Counted from the stretch's first letter, positions 52,327 through 60,200 are shown. The stretch: 64,000 bases of DNA from Streptomyces sulfonofaciens (GCF_014656295.1 NZ_BNCD01000027.1:30764-94763); one strand, 5' to 3'. Notes: generated from the letters alone by a model not told the origin. Numbers and translations: made by a program.

Positions 52327-52665
52327 CTAGAGTGCGTCCGGGCCGCGTTCGCCCGTACGCACCCGCACCACCGAGTCCACCGGTACCGCCCACACCTTGC
52401 CGTCGCCGATCTTCCCGGTCCGGGCGGCCCGCACCACGGTGTCGATGACGGCGTCCGCCTCGGTGTCCTCGACGACGACCTCGATGCGCACCTTGGGCAC
52501 CAGATCGACCCGGTACTCGGCGCCCCGGTAGACCTCGGTGTGGCCGCGTTGCCTGCCGTATCCGCTGGCCTCCGTGACCGTCAGGCCGTGCACGCCGAGT
52601 TCCTGGAGCGCGGTCTTCACCTCGTCGAGGCGGTGCGGCTTGACGACCGCGGTGATCAGCTTCAT
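52327..52665 (-). CDS. glnK: PII nitrogen regulatory protein
   Basis: The 112-residue trimeric signalling protein senses 2-oxoglutarate and ATP/ADP and blocks ammonium import. Residues 35-60 (GYGRQRGHTEVYRGAEYRVDLVPKV-type T loop) hold Tyr51, the residue adenylylated in streptomycete GlnK. KIGDGKVWAVPVDSVVRVRTGE is the C-terminal signature. The ATG at 52665 overlaps the stop of amtB, so they are coupled. Length matches the family. The usual third partner, glnD, is not in this window. Confidence 0.95.
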   Translation of the reverse strand: MKLITAVVKPHRLDEVKTALQELGVHGLTVTEASGYGRQRGHTEVYRGAEYRVDLVPKVRIEVVVEDTEADAVIDTVVRAARTGKIGDGKVWAVPVDSVVRVRTGERGPDAL

Positions 52666-54005
52666 TCGGCTGGGCTCCTGTCCTTCGTACGGTCCGGCGC
52701 GGGGGACGGGGTCTGGGCGGCGCCGTGGCCGAGCACCCCGTGATCGTAGGCCGTCTCCGCGTGCAGTGTCTGGTCCAGGCCCGTCATCTCCTCCTCGCTG
52801 GACGCACGGAAGCCCATCAGCCTGTGGATGACCTTGCCGATGGCGTACGTCACCAGGAACGTGTACGCCGCCACGCAGACCACCGCGACGGCCTGCTTGC
52901 CGAGTTGGGCCGCCCCGCCGCCGTAGAGCAGTCCCCTCGGGCCACCCGTCATGGCGGCGGTCGCGAACAGGCCGATGAGCAGCGTGCCTATGACCCCGCC
53001 GACGAAGTGCACCCCGACCACGTCGAGCGAGTCGTCGTAGTGCAGGCGGAACTTCCACGCCACCGCGTACGAGCAGACCACGCCGGCGGCGAGGCCGATC
53101 ACCGCGGCACCGGGCATCGCGACCGTGCCGCAGGAGGGGGTGATCGCCACGAGGCCGGCGACCGCGCCGGAGGCGGCACCGAAGGTGGTGGGGTGGCCGT
53201 CGCGCCGCTGCTCCACGAAGAGCCAGCCGAGCAGGCCCGTGCAGCCGGCGACCACGGTGTTGAGGAGGGCGGCCGCCGCGAGGCCGTCGGCGGCGAGCGC
53301 GGAACCGCCGTTGAAGCCGAGCCAGCCGAACCAGAGCAGGCCCGCGCCGAGCACCACGAGCGGCAGGCTGTGCGGGCGCATCGCGTCCTTCTTGAACCCG
53401 ATGCGCGGTCCGAGCACCAGCGCGACGGCGAGCCCCGAGGCGCCGGAGGCGATCTCGACGACCAGACCGCCCGCGAAGTCCAGGGCGCCGAGGCTGTGCG
53501 CGATCCAGCCGTCCGGGCCCCAGACCCAGTGCGCCACGGGAACGTATACGAGCAGGGTCCACACCGGCACGAAGACCAGCCAGGCCGTGAACTTGGTGCG
53601 GTCCGCGATGGCGCCGCTGATCAGCGCCGCGGTGATCATGGCGAAGGTGAGCTGGAAGGTGCTGAAGAGGAGGGTCGGGACGGTGCCGGTGAGGGTGTCC
53701 GGGCCGATGCCCGCCATGCCGAGGTGGCCGGCGTCGCCGATCAGGCCGGCGAAGGCGTCGTCGCCGAAGGCGAGCGAGTAGCCGGCGACCAGCCAGACGA
53801 CGGTGACGAGCGCGATGGAGACGAAGCTCATGAGGAGCATGTTGAGCACGCTCTTCGTGCGCACCATGCCGCCGTAGAAGAGGGCGAGGCCCGGGGTCAT
53901 CAGCAGGACGAGCGCGGTGGCGGCGAGCAGCCAGGCGGTGTCGCCGCTGTCGAGTCCTGCGGTCTGCGCGGCGGCTTGCGGCGCCAGGATCGGCACGGTC
54001 TGCAC
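52662..54005 (-). CDS. amtB: Ammonium transporter with Glu in the twin-His site
   Basis: The 447-residue protein has about 11 helices and Amt signatures (GLDSGDTAWLLAATALVLLMTPGLALFYGGMVR, DVVGVHFVGGVIG). The pore normally has two His: His333 (GVHFVGG) is kept, but the first, in GALDFAGGLVVEIASGASG, is Glu184; Asp176 eight residues before matches Asp160 of E. coli AmtB. A Glu at this spot is known in fungal Mep1/Mep3. The tail after residue 420 is Pro/Ser-rich. It is followed by PII with an overlap. The GTG at 54005 follows GGAGGAG on the minus strand. Confidence 0.93.
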   Translation of the reverse strand: MQTVPILAPQAAAQTAGLDSGDTAWLLAATALVLLMTPGLALFYGGMVRTKSVLNMLLMSFVSIALVTVVWLVAGYSLAFGDDAFAGLIGDAGHLGMAGIGPDTLTGTVPTLLFSTFQLTFAMITAALISGAIADRTKFTAWLVFVPVWTLLVYVPVAHWVWGPDGWIAHSLGALDFAGGLVVEIASGASGLAVALVLGPRIGFKKDAMRPHSLPLVVLGAGLLWFGWLGFNGGSALAADGLAAAALLNTVVAGCTGLLGWLFVEQRRDGHPTTFGAASGAVAGLVAITPSCGTVAMPGAAVIGLAAGVVCSYAVAWKFRLHYDDSLDVVGVHFVGGVIGTLLIGLFATAAMTGGPRGLLYGGGAAQLGKQAVAVVCVAAYTFLVTYAIGKVIHRLMGFRASSEEEMTGLDQTLHAETAYDHGVLGHGAAQTPSPAPDRTKDRSPAE

Positions 54006-54124
54006 GGGCTACTCCTCCGGTGGACCCTTCGGTGGCGGCCGGTGCGGCGCCTCCCCGAAGGGCGGGCGGCACCGGCGACTTGGATGAGGGTCGCTTCCGT
54101 GCATTTCGCTCCTGAGACATGGGT

Positions 54125-54158
54125 GTTTCCGCGGTGTTTCGCGTAATCCGGGTGTTAC
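54125..54158 (-). promoter_or_regulatory. GlnR-like half-site pairs upstream of amtB
   Basis: On the minus strand GAAAC occurs twice with an 11-base period (plus-strand GTTTC at 54125 and 54136). GTTAC at 54154 and GTAAT at 54143 on the plus strand form a second pair with the same period. GlnR boxes in Streptomyces use gTnAC/GAAAC with 6-base gaps. The two pairs are seven bases apart instead of 11, so fit is partial. amtB begins about 120 bases away. Confidence 0.5.
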
Positions 54159-54333
54159 CGGGGCCTCATCTGCGCGTGTGCCCCGCGTGCGGGCCGGTGC
54201 CGCCGGCCGCCGTGGCACACCACGGGCCGGACGGTTCGCGCGAAGGCCCTGCCGCGAAAGGGGGCGACGGCGGCCCGACCCGATGTGAAACCGGCCACCC
54301 TCCCTCCGTCCCGCCCTCCCGCCCTTGCTTAAC

Positions 54334-54371
54334 CTATCGATATTCGATAGTTTCCCATCGTAACTCGATGG
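54334..54371 (+). promoter_or_regulatory. Twin 17-bp palindromes upstream of DUF2975/XRE
   Basis: CTATCGATATTCGATAG (54334-54350) and CCATCGTAACTCGATGG (54355-54371) are perfect 7-3-7 and 6-5-6 palindromes sharing the pattern C-Y-ATCG-N5-CGAT-R-G. Their centres are 21 bases apart. The second reaches within 12 bases of the ATG at 54383, covering the ribosome site region. They are prime operator candidates for the XRE protein at 54868. Confidence 0.75.
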
Positions 54372-54382
54372 AAGGAGGGGGC

Positions 54383-54868
54383 ATGGGAAAGCTGGCAGTG
54401 CGTGCGCTGCGCGCCGTGCTCGTGGTGGTGCTCGCCGGCACCGTGTTCGTACAGGCACTGATGGTGTGGGCGTTGGCCACCGACCCGGAGGACGGGTCGC
54501 TCCCGCTGACACCGCTGCGCGTGATCACGATCCTGGGCCTGGTGTCGGCCCAGGTCGCCCTGGTCTGCGTATGGCGGCTGGTGACGATGGTGCGACGTGG
54601 AACCGTGTTCTCCCATGCCGCCTTCCGGTACGTGGACATCGTGATCGGCGCGATCGTGGCGGCTGCCCTCGTGTGGTTCGCGGTCACGGCCATCAATGCG
54701 CCGGGCCAGCGGGCCGACCCGGGTGTCACCGTCATCATGGGCGGGATCGGTGTGGCCATCCTGGGGGTTGCGCTCATCGTGCTCGTGCTGCGGATGCTGC
54801 TCGCCCAGGCTGTCGCGCGCGACGTCGAAGCGGCGCGGATGCAGGCCGAGCTGGACGAGGTGATCTGA
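54383..54868 (+). CDS. DUF2975 membrane protein
   Basis: The 161-residue protein has four hydrophobic segments (VLVVVLAGTVFVQALMVWA, VITILGLVSAQVALVCVW, YVDIVIGAIVAAALVWFAVT, IGVAILGVALIVLVLRML). DUF2975 proteins are usually paired with a small XRE regulator, as here. The ATG at 54383 follows GGAGGGGG; an ATG at 54368 in the same frame lies inside the second palindrome. The last codons overlap the next gene by one base. It may be a signal-sensing partner of the regulator; function is unproven. Confidence 0.85.
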   Translation: MGKLAVRALRAVLVVVLAGTVFVQALMVWALATDPEDGSLPLTPLRVITILGLVSAQVALVCVWRLVTMVRRGTVFSHAAFRYVDIVIGAIVAAALVWFAVTAINAPGQRADPGVTVIMGGIGVAILGVALIVLVLRMLLAQAVARDVEAARMQAELDEVI

Positions 54869-55089
54869 TGCCGATCGCCGTCGACATCGACGTGATGCTG
54901 GCCAGGCGGAAGATGTCCGTGGGCGAGCTCGCGGACCGTGTGGGGATCACGCCCGCCAACCTGGCGGTACTGAAGAACGGCCGCGCCAAGGCGGTGCGCT
55001 TCGCGACGCTCGCCGCGCTCTGCGAGGTGCTCAAGTGCCAGCCGGGCGACCTGCTGCGCTGGGAGCCCGATGACGCCGCGGGCGGATGA
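54868..55089 (+). CDS. Small XRE-type regulator (YozG family)
   Basis: The 73-residue protein is a bare HTH domain: MLARRKMSVGELADRVGITPANLAVLKNGRAKAVRFATLAALCEVLKCQPGDLL. The ATG at 54868 overlaps the DUF2975 stop by one base (TGATG). Two-gene units of this kind occur widely in actinobacteria and Bacillus (yozG). It probably represses its own operon through the palindromes at 54334-54371. The C-terminal WEPDDAAGG is the family tail. Confidence 0.9.
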   Translation: MPIAVDIDVMLARRKMSVGELADRVGITPANLAVLKNGRAKAVRFATLAALCEVLKCQPGDLLRWEPDDAAGG

Positions 55090-55261
55090 CGTGCACGGGG
55101 CGCGGGTGAGGACGCCCGTCCCCACCGACCCGTGACACGGCACGTGCACCGCATGGGCGTGGGCCGCCACGGACTGGACGGCGTGGGCGCGGGGCGCTGG
55201 GGGCCTGGGTCGCGGGAAGCTGGATCGCCGATCGCCCGCAGCGCCGTCCGATGACGCATAC

Positions 55262-55290
55262 GGTATCGATCCATACCCTGTAGGTATCGA
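55262..55290 (+). repeat. GGTATCGA direct repeat with dyad
   Basis: GGTATCGA occurs at 55262-55269 and 55283-55290, a 21-base period. GGTATCGATCCATACC (55262-55277) is an imperfect palindrome. The 55090-55550 gap otherwise shows no gene. Confidence 0.5.
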
Positions 55291-55550
55291 ACACCGGCAG
55301 TGCGGGGGCGCGGGGGTGCGTCGCTGGGTGGATGCGGGTTGAGCACAGGGGTGCGTACACGGGTGCCGTGGTGGGTGGCGCGTGGGGACAGGAGCGCGAG
55401 TGCGGGTTCGGAAGGCGGGTCGGCATCGATGTGCGTGTCCCGGGGATCCCGGACGGCCCCGGGCCGCGAACTGCCGGGCGGGGCGGGACGCCGCGGGCCG
55501 CGGGCGGCGGAGCGCGCCTTCTCCGGTGGACCGGGCGATATCCTGAGAGT

Positions 55551-56357
55551 ATGGACCGGCTGGAAACCAGGGAACTCGACTATTTCATAGCGGTCGCCGA
55601 GGAACTCCATTTCGGTGCGGCGGCCCGAAGGCTCGGTATCGCACAGCCACCGCTGTCCCGTGCCATCGCCCGGCTGGAGCGCCGTATGGGCGTCCGGCTC
55701 TTCGAGCGGACCAGCCGCCGGGTCGAACTCACCGGGCCCGGACAGGTCTTCCTCACCGAGGCGCGCCGTGCCCTGGACACCCTGCACACGGCCGTGCGCC
55801 GTGCACAGCACGCCGCGCGCCCGGCACGGCTCGTGATCGCGGTACGTCCCGGTGGCGGGTCCCGGCTGCTCACGGACCTGCTGCGCGAGGGCGCCGGCAC
55901 GGGTACCGACGTCGACGTCCTCTTCACCCATGAGCAGGGGGTGGCCCTGCGCGGCGGCCGGGCGGACGTGGCGCTGCTGTGCGCCGACACCGACGACATG
56001 TCCGGCCTCCGCTCGGTCGAACTGGGCCGCGAGGACCCCGTGGCCCTGCTGCCCCGGGGCCACCGCCTCGCCGCACGGCCGCACGTGACGACGGCCGAAC
56101 TCGCCGGGCTCGACCACTTCGCGGCCCGGTGCCCGCCGATCGGCCTGGACGAGATGCTCGACAGAGTGGCGCTGGGCAGGCTGGTCACGGTCGTCGGGGC
56201 GGGAGCGACCGACCGGCTCGGAGCGGGCGTCGTGGCCGTTCCGGTGGCCGACCTCCCGCCGACCACGGTGGTGCTCGGCTGGCTCGGCGACCTCCCGTCC
56301 CGGGCCGCCGCGTTCGTACGGGCGGCACGGACACTCGGGCCGGCTCCAGCGCCGTGA
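55551..56357 (+). CDS. LysR family regulator
   Basis: The 268-residue protein has an N-terminal winged HTH (LETRELDYFIAVAEELHFGAAARRLGIAQPPLSRAIARLERRMGVRLFERTSRRVELT) and a periplasmic-binding-like effector domain in shortened form; typical LysR proteins are near 300 residues. The ATG at 55551 lies seven bases after TATCCT (55539-55544). It stands directly before era with 70 bases between. No divergent target gene lies next to it, so its target is unclear. Confidence 0.88.
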   Translation: MDRLETRELDYFIAVAEELHFGAAARRLGIAQPPLSRAIARLERRMGVRLFERTSRRVELTGPGQVFLTEARRALDTLHTAVRRAQHAARPARLVIAVRPGGGSRLLTDLLREGAGTGTDVDVLFTHEQGVALRGGRADVALLCADTDDMSGLRSVELGREDPVALLPRGHRLAARPHVTTAELAGLDHFAARCPPIGLDEMLDRVALGRLVTVVGAGATDRLGAGVVAVPVADLPPTTVVLGWLGDLPSRAAAFVRAARTLGPAPAP

Positions 56358-56414
56358 GCCCCGCCGCGCCCCGCGCCCTGCCCGCCGGTGTGCACGGCCC
56401 CCTCCGCCATCGGC

Positions 56415-56420
56415 GACAAT
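56415..56420 (+). promoter_or_regulatory. -10 hexamer of era
   Basis: GACAAT ends eight bases before the ATG at 56428. This favours 56428 over the ATG at 56419, which lies inside the hexamer. Confidence 0.45.
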
Positions 56421-56427
56421 GGGCGGC

Positions 56428-57585
56428 ATGACCAGCCGCACCCAGCCGTCAGAGCCGGCTCAGCAGCCCCACCGGGCAGGCTTCGCCTGCTTCGTGGGCC
56501 GTCCCAACGCGGGCAAGTCCACCCTGACGAACGCTCTGGTCGGCAAGAAGGTGGCCATCACCTCCACCCGCCCCCAGACCACCCGCCACACGGTCCGCGG
56601 CATCGTGCACCGTCCCGACGCCCAGCTCGTCCTGGTCGACACCCCGGGGCTGCACAAGCCCCGCACCCTGCTCGGCGAGCGGCTGAACGACGTCGTGCGC
56701 ACCACCTGGGCCGAGGTCGACGTCATCGGCTTCTGCCTCCCCGCCGACCAGCGGCTCGGCCCCGGCGACCGCTTCATCGCCAAGGAACTCGCCGGCATCA
56801 GGAAGACCCCCAAGGTCGCCATCGTCACCAAGACCGACCTGGTCGACCCCGAGACACTCGCCCAGCAGCTCATCGCCGTCGACCAGCTCGGCAGGGAGCT
56901 GGGCATCGAGTGGGCCGAGATCATCCCGGTCTCCGCGGTGGACGCCGTCCCGGACGGCGCCTCCGGCGAGCCCGTGGCCGTGGCCACCGCCCGGCGGACG
57001 GGAGCCACGGCGGACACGGGCCCCGGCGGCACGCCCCCCGGCACGGGCGGCCCCGGCCCGGAGACCGCTGTCGGGACCGGCACCGACCCGGGGACCGCGC
57101 CCGCGGCCGCCGCGCAGGCCGGGCCCACGACCCGGGCCCCCCGCCGCTCCGGCGGCCAGGTCGACCTCCTCGCCGATCTACTGGTCCCGCTCCTCCCCGA
57201 GAGCCCCGCCCTCTACCCGGAAGGCGACCTCACCGACGAGCCGGAGCAGGTCATGGTGGCCGAGCTGATCCGCGAGGCCGCACTCGAAGGCGTCCGCGAC
57301 GAACTGCCCCACTCCATCGCGGTCGTGGTGGAGGAGATGCTGCCCCGCCCCGACCGCCCCGCGGACCGCCCGCTGCTGGACATCCACGCGAACGTCTACA
57401 TCGAGCGCCCCAGCCAGAAGGGCATCGTCATCGGCCCGAAGGGCAAGCGGTTGAAGGACGTCGGCGTCAAGTCCCGCCGCCAGATCGAGGCCCTGCTCGG
57501 CACTCCCGTCTTCCTCGACCTGCACGTCAAGGTCGCCAAGGACTGGCAGCGCGACCCCAAGCAGCTACGCAGGCTGGGTTTCTGA
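56428..57585 (+). CDS. era: GTPase Era with a long low-complexity insert
   Basis: Era is a GTPase that helps 30S assembly by binding the 3' end of 16S rRNA. The 385-residue protein has GRPNAGKST (residues 24-32), DTPG, TKTDL and SAV as G-motifs and a C-terminal KH domain (IVIGPKGKRLKDVGVKSRRQIEALLGTPVFLDLHVKV). Between the SAV motif and the LLPESP segment, residues about 175-243 are a Pro/Gly/Thr/Ala-rich insert that is absent from E. coli Era (301 residues). The ATG at 56428 is used. Position after the CDA-like gene is conserved except for the 4.4-kb insert here. Confidence 0.95.
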   Translation: MTSRTQPSEPAQQPHRAGFACFVGRPNAGKSTLTNALVGKKVAITSTRPQTTRHTVRGIVHRPDAQLVLVDTPGLHKPRTLLGERLNDVVRTTWAEVDVIGFCLPADQRLGPGDRFIAKELAGIRKTPKVAIVTKTDLVDPETLAQQLIAVDQLGRELGIEWAEIIPVSAVDAVPDGASGEPVAVATARRTGATADTGPGGTPPGTGGPGPETAVGTGTDPGTAPAAAAQAGPTTRAPRRSGGQVDLLADLLVPLLPESPALYPEGDLTDEPEQVMVAELIREAALEGVRDELPHSIAVVVEEMLPRPDRPADRPLLDIHANVYIERPSQKGIVIGPKGKRLKDVGVKSRRQIEALLGTPVFLDLHVKVAKDWQRDPKQLRRLGF

Positions 57586-57793
57586 GGAACGCACGCGGTG
57601 AGCCGGGTCACGCACGGACCCGGCACCCCTCCCCGGAAACCTGCGTGACCCCGCGTCGGCGGCGGTCAGCCGGGACAGAGGGGCGGGGCGGCCCGGCGTG
57701 CACCGACGCTCCCCTCCGGCGCGCGGGGCACGGGGATGCCGGAGCGCTGTGCTGGTCCGCGGACCGGCCCGGGCGGCACCCGGGACACCCTGC

Positions 57794-57807
57794 TGAAATC
57801 CTTTTCA
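57794..57807 (+). promoter_or_regulatory. LacI operator O1 at the lacI gene
   Basis: TGAAATCCTTTTCA is an imperfect 14-bp palindrome 48 bases before the lacI GTG. It closely matches the sites at 60311 and 60436. The rest of 57586-57854 shows no gene. Confidence 0.7.
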
Positions 57808-57854
57808 CGACGGGTACCCTGATACGCACAGGGCGCGGAAAGGACACGGCGCAG

Positions 57855-58865
57855 GTGGTGACGATCCATGACGTGGCGCGTGCCGCCGGTGTCTCACCGG
57901 CGACCGTCTCCCGCGTCTTCAACGGCGGCAACGTCACGCCCGCGCGTGCCCACTCCGTCCAGCAGGCCGCGGCCGCGCTGGGGTTCGCGCCGAACCGGGT
58001 GGCGCGCTCCCTGCGCAAGCAGCGGTCCAGCGTGATCGGCCTCGTCATACCCGACATCGGCAATCCGTTCTTCACCTCGCTGGCGCGCGGCGTCGAGGAC
58101 GCCGCGCAGCGCACCAGCCTCTCCGTGGTGCTCTGCAACTCCGACGAGGACACAGACAAGGAGCGCCGGTACCTGGAGGTGGCGCTCGGGGAGCAGATGG
58201 CCGGGGTGATCGTGGCCGCGGCCTCCCGCGACCGTACGGACCTCGGCCCGCTGATCGAGCGCGGCATACCCGTGGTGGCCGTCGACCGCAGGCCGCACGA
58301 GGCCGACGTGGACGCCGTGATGGTGGACAACCACCACGGCGGCGAGGTCGCCACCCGCCACCTCCTGAAGTCCGGTTACCGCAGGATCGCCTGCATCACG
58401 GGCCCGGAAGGTGCCTCCACCTCGGAGGAGAGGCTCGCCGGGTACCGTGCCGCGCTGCGCACCGCCGGGCACCGGCCGGAGTCTGCCGACGCCCGCGCCC
58501 ATGTGCGCCACGCCGACTTCCGCGTGGAGGGCGGCAGGCTGGCGATGCGCGAGCTGCTGGCGATGCCCGAGCCGCCCGACGCCGTGTTCGTCGCGAACAA
58601 CCTGATGACCATCGGCGTCCTCGAGGCACTGCGCGAGGCCGGGCAGGAGCCGCCGGACCTCGGGGTGCTGTCGTTCGGCGACATCCCCTGGGCCTCGCTG
58701 GTGCGCCCCTCCCTGACGACCGTCGAGCTGCCGTCCTACGAACTGGGTCGCACCGCGGCGGAGTTGCTGTTGCAGCGCATGTCGGGCGGCTCGTCCGCAC
58801 TCCAGACGGTCGTACTGCGCACCACCCTGCACGCCAGGGAGAGCACGGCAGGACCCCGCGGCTAG
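57855..58865 (+). CDS. LacI family transcriptional regulator
   Basis: The 336-residue repressor begins with the HTH VVTIHDVARAAGVSPATVSRVFNG and has the periplasmic-binding-like sugar domain (VIGLVIPDIGNPFFTSLARGVEDAAQ, LERGIPVVAVDRRP, VFVANNLMTIGVLEALRE). The GTG at 57855 follows AAAGGA; the GTG at 57858 is an alternative. Its own promoter carries O1. Two further matches lie before the FGGY kinase, so it is probably the local regulator. The long frame upstream that overlaps era is noise. Confidence 0.92.
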   Translation: MVTIHDVARAAGVSPATVSRVFNGGNVTPARAHSVQQAAAALGFAPNRVARSLRKQRSSVIGLVIPDIGNPFFTSLARGVEDAAQRTSLSVVLCNSDEDTDKERRYLEVALGEQMAGVIVAAASRDRTDLGPLIERGIPVVAVDRRPHEADVDAVMVDNHHGGEVATRHLLKSGYRRIACITGPEGASTSEERLAGYRAALRTAGHRPESADARAHVRHADFRVEGGRLAMRELLAMPEPPDAVFVANNLMTIGVLEALREAGQEPPDLGVLSFGDIPWASLVRPSLTTVELPSYELGRTAAELLLQRMSGGSSALQTVVLRTTLHARESTAGPRG

Positions 58866-58977
58866 ACGGCCCGCCCGCGGCCGTCGTGCCGGCAGGGCCG
58901 TCGGTGGCCCACCGGGCGGCGCCGGCGGGTCGGGGGAGCGTGCCGCGGCCGGCGTGGCCGGGAGCGCGGTGCGCGGT

Positions 58978-59604
58978 TCAGTGCGGTGCGCCCGGGTGCC
59001 GCCCGGCCTGTGCCGCGGCTCGCAGGACGGCCAGTCGGGGGCTGGCGAGCACCGGGACCGGGAGATCGGAGAGGAGATCGGCGACGGGCGCCATCGAGGC
59101 CTGGGCCAGCACCAGGACGTCCACCCCGGCGGCTGCCTCGCGGGCGCGGGCGGCGACGGTGAGATGGTAGCCGTGCAGGTCCCCGGCCTCGAACCGCTCC
59201 CAGGCGCCGGGGCAGGGGACATCGGTCAACCCGGCCCCGGCCCCGGCCTCGGCGAGCAGGGCGCGGGTCGGCCCCAGGGTGGACTCGACGGCGTGCACGA
59301 CACCGATCCGCGCGTACCTCGCGGCCTCCTCGGCCATCGGCCGGTCGACCCGCACCACTCGTGGGCCGAGCTGCTCGGCGGTGGCACCGATGGTCGAACA
59401 GGTGCACACCACCACGTCGGTGTCCGCCAGCTCACCGAGCCGCTCGCGCAGGCGGTCCCGGTAGGGCAGCCCCGCCCGGGCATCCGCCAGCAGGGACTCG
59501 TCCACCACGTGCCTGCTCAGGGCGCCGGGCGCCCACTCGGCGACCAGGGCGCGGAAGGTGGGGACGTGGACGTCGGCGGTGTGCAGGAAACCGATGGTGG
59601 GCAC
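58978..59604 (-). CDS. Asp/Glu/hydantoin racemase family protein
   Basis: The 208-residue protein belongs to the Asp/Glu racemase superfamily (VVVCTCSTIGATAEQLGPRVVRVDRPMAEEAARYARIGVVHAVES). The first catalytic Cys is present in CTCSTIG. Where the second Cys normally stands near the C terminus, the sequence reads LAQASMAPV with no Cys, so a full two-base racemase is doubtful. The GTG at 59604 (CAC on the plus strand) is the start, after VPTIGFLHTADVH. It converges on lacI and is separated from it by 112 bases. Confidence 0.78.
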   Translation of the reverse strand: MPTIGFLHTADVHVPTFRALVAEWAPGALSRHVVDESLLADARAGLPYRDRLRERLGELADTDVVVCTCSTIGATAEQLGPRVVRVDRPMAEEAARYARIGVVHAVESTLGPTRALLAEAGAGAGLTDVPCPGAWERFEAGDLHGYHLTVAARAREAAAGVDVLVLAQASMAPVADLLSDLPVPVLASPRLAVLRAAAQAGRHPGAPH

Positions 59605-59759
59605 GGCGCAGATTGTGCCGCACGGGCGTCGGCCGGGTAACCGGCTCCCCCGTCGCACGAGGACGGGCCCGCCCGGCCCCAACGGCCCCACCCGGCCCGG
59701 TCCCGGCCCACGGTCGGCCCCCGGCGCAGCCGCCCCGACGGTCCCCGCCGGCCGCCCTC

Positions 59760-59960
59760 CTACCTGATCCCGGACGTCTTGACCGACTCCACGACCCTCC
59801 GCTGGAAGGCGAAGAACAGCGCCGGCACCGGCAGGGCCGCGACCGTGGCCGCCGCCAGGATGTCGTTCCAGTACGAGCCGTACTGCGCCCGGAAGGAGGC
59901 GAGGCCCGCGAGCACCCCGCGGTTGTGGTGGCGCGGGAAGTCGCCCGGGCCGAGCAGGAG
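59760..59960 (-). pseudogene. C-terminal remnant of an ABC sugar permease
   Basis: The minus-strand frame ending at 59760 reads GLASFRAQYGSYWNDILAA, then LPVPALFFAFQRRVVESVKT and SGIR, which is the last part of a CUT1 (MalG-type) permease including its final helix and basic tail. Upstream of about 59960 the frame turns into repeat-encoded Ala/Cys/Thr sequence. No complete permease remains. Confidence 0.65.
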
Positions 59961-59978
59961 GATGACGGGCCCGTCGCC

Positions 59979-60023
59979 GGTGGCGCAGGCGCAGGCGCAG
60001 GCGGTGGCGCAGGCACAGGCGGA
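59979..60023. repeat. GCGCAG hexamer repeat at the deletion junction
   Basis: GGTGGCGCAGGC is repeated at 59979-59990 and 60003-60014 with GCGCAG units between. The repeat sits exactly between the two gene remnants. Confidence 0.8.
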
Positions 60024-60039
60024 GGGCAGCTTGAAGCCG

Positions 60040-60200
60040 TGGAGGCAGGGGGGCTGGGGGTGGCGGACCAGCTCGATCCGGGCCCGTGGGTGGCGTTCCA
60101 CTGCGCGACCATGTCGGGGAACCACCGTGGACTGCGCGTTGACCGCGGGGTCGGGTGAGCGCTGCGGGCCGTAGGAGTTCCTGAACCGGAGGGGGCCGCC
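60040..60200 (-). pseudogene. N-terminal remnant of a sugar-binding protein
   Basis: Minus-strand frames give PLRFRNSYGPQRSPDPAVNA and then DMVAQWNATH, followed in a shifted frame by PRARIELVRH. Together they resemble the start of the mature part of an ABC solute-binding protein (MVAQWNATHPxxxIEL). A one-base shift breaks the frame at the ACCCAC site near 60090. No lipobox or complete domain is left. Confidence 0.5.

Noticed and set aside
56388..57854. Open frame extending upstream of lacI through era
   Set aside because: The true protein begins at 57855; the upstream part overlaps era in another frame and is Arg/Pro/Gly noise.
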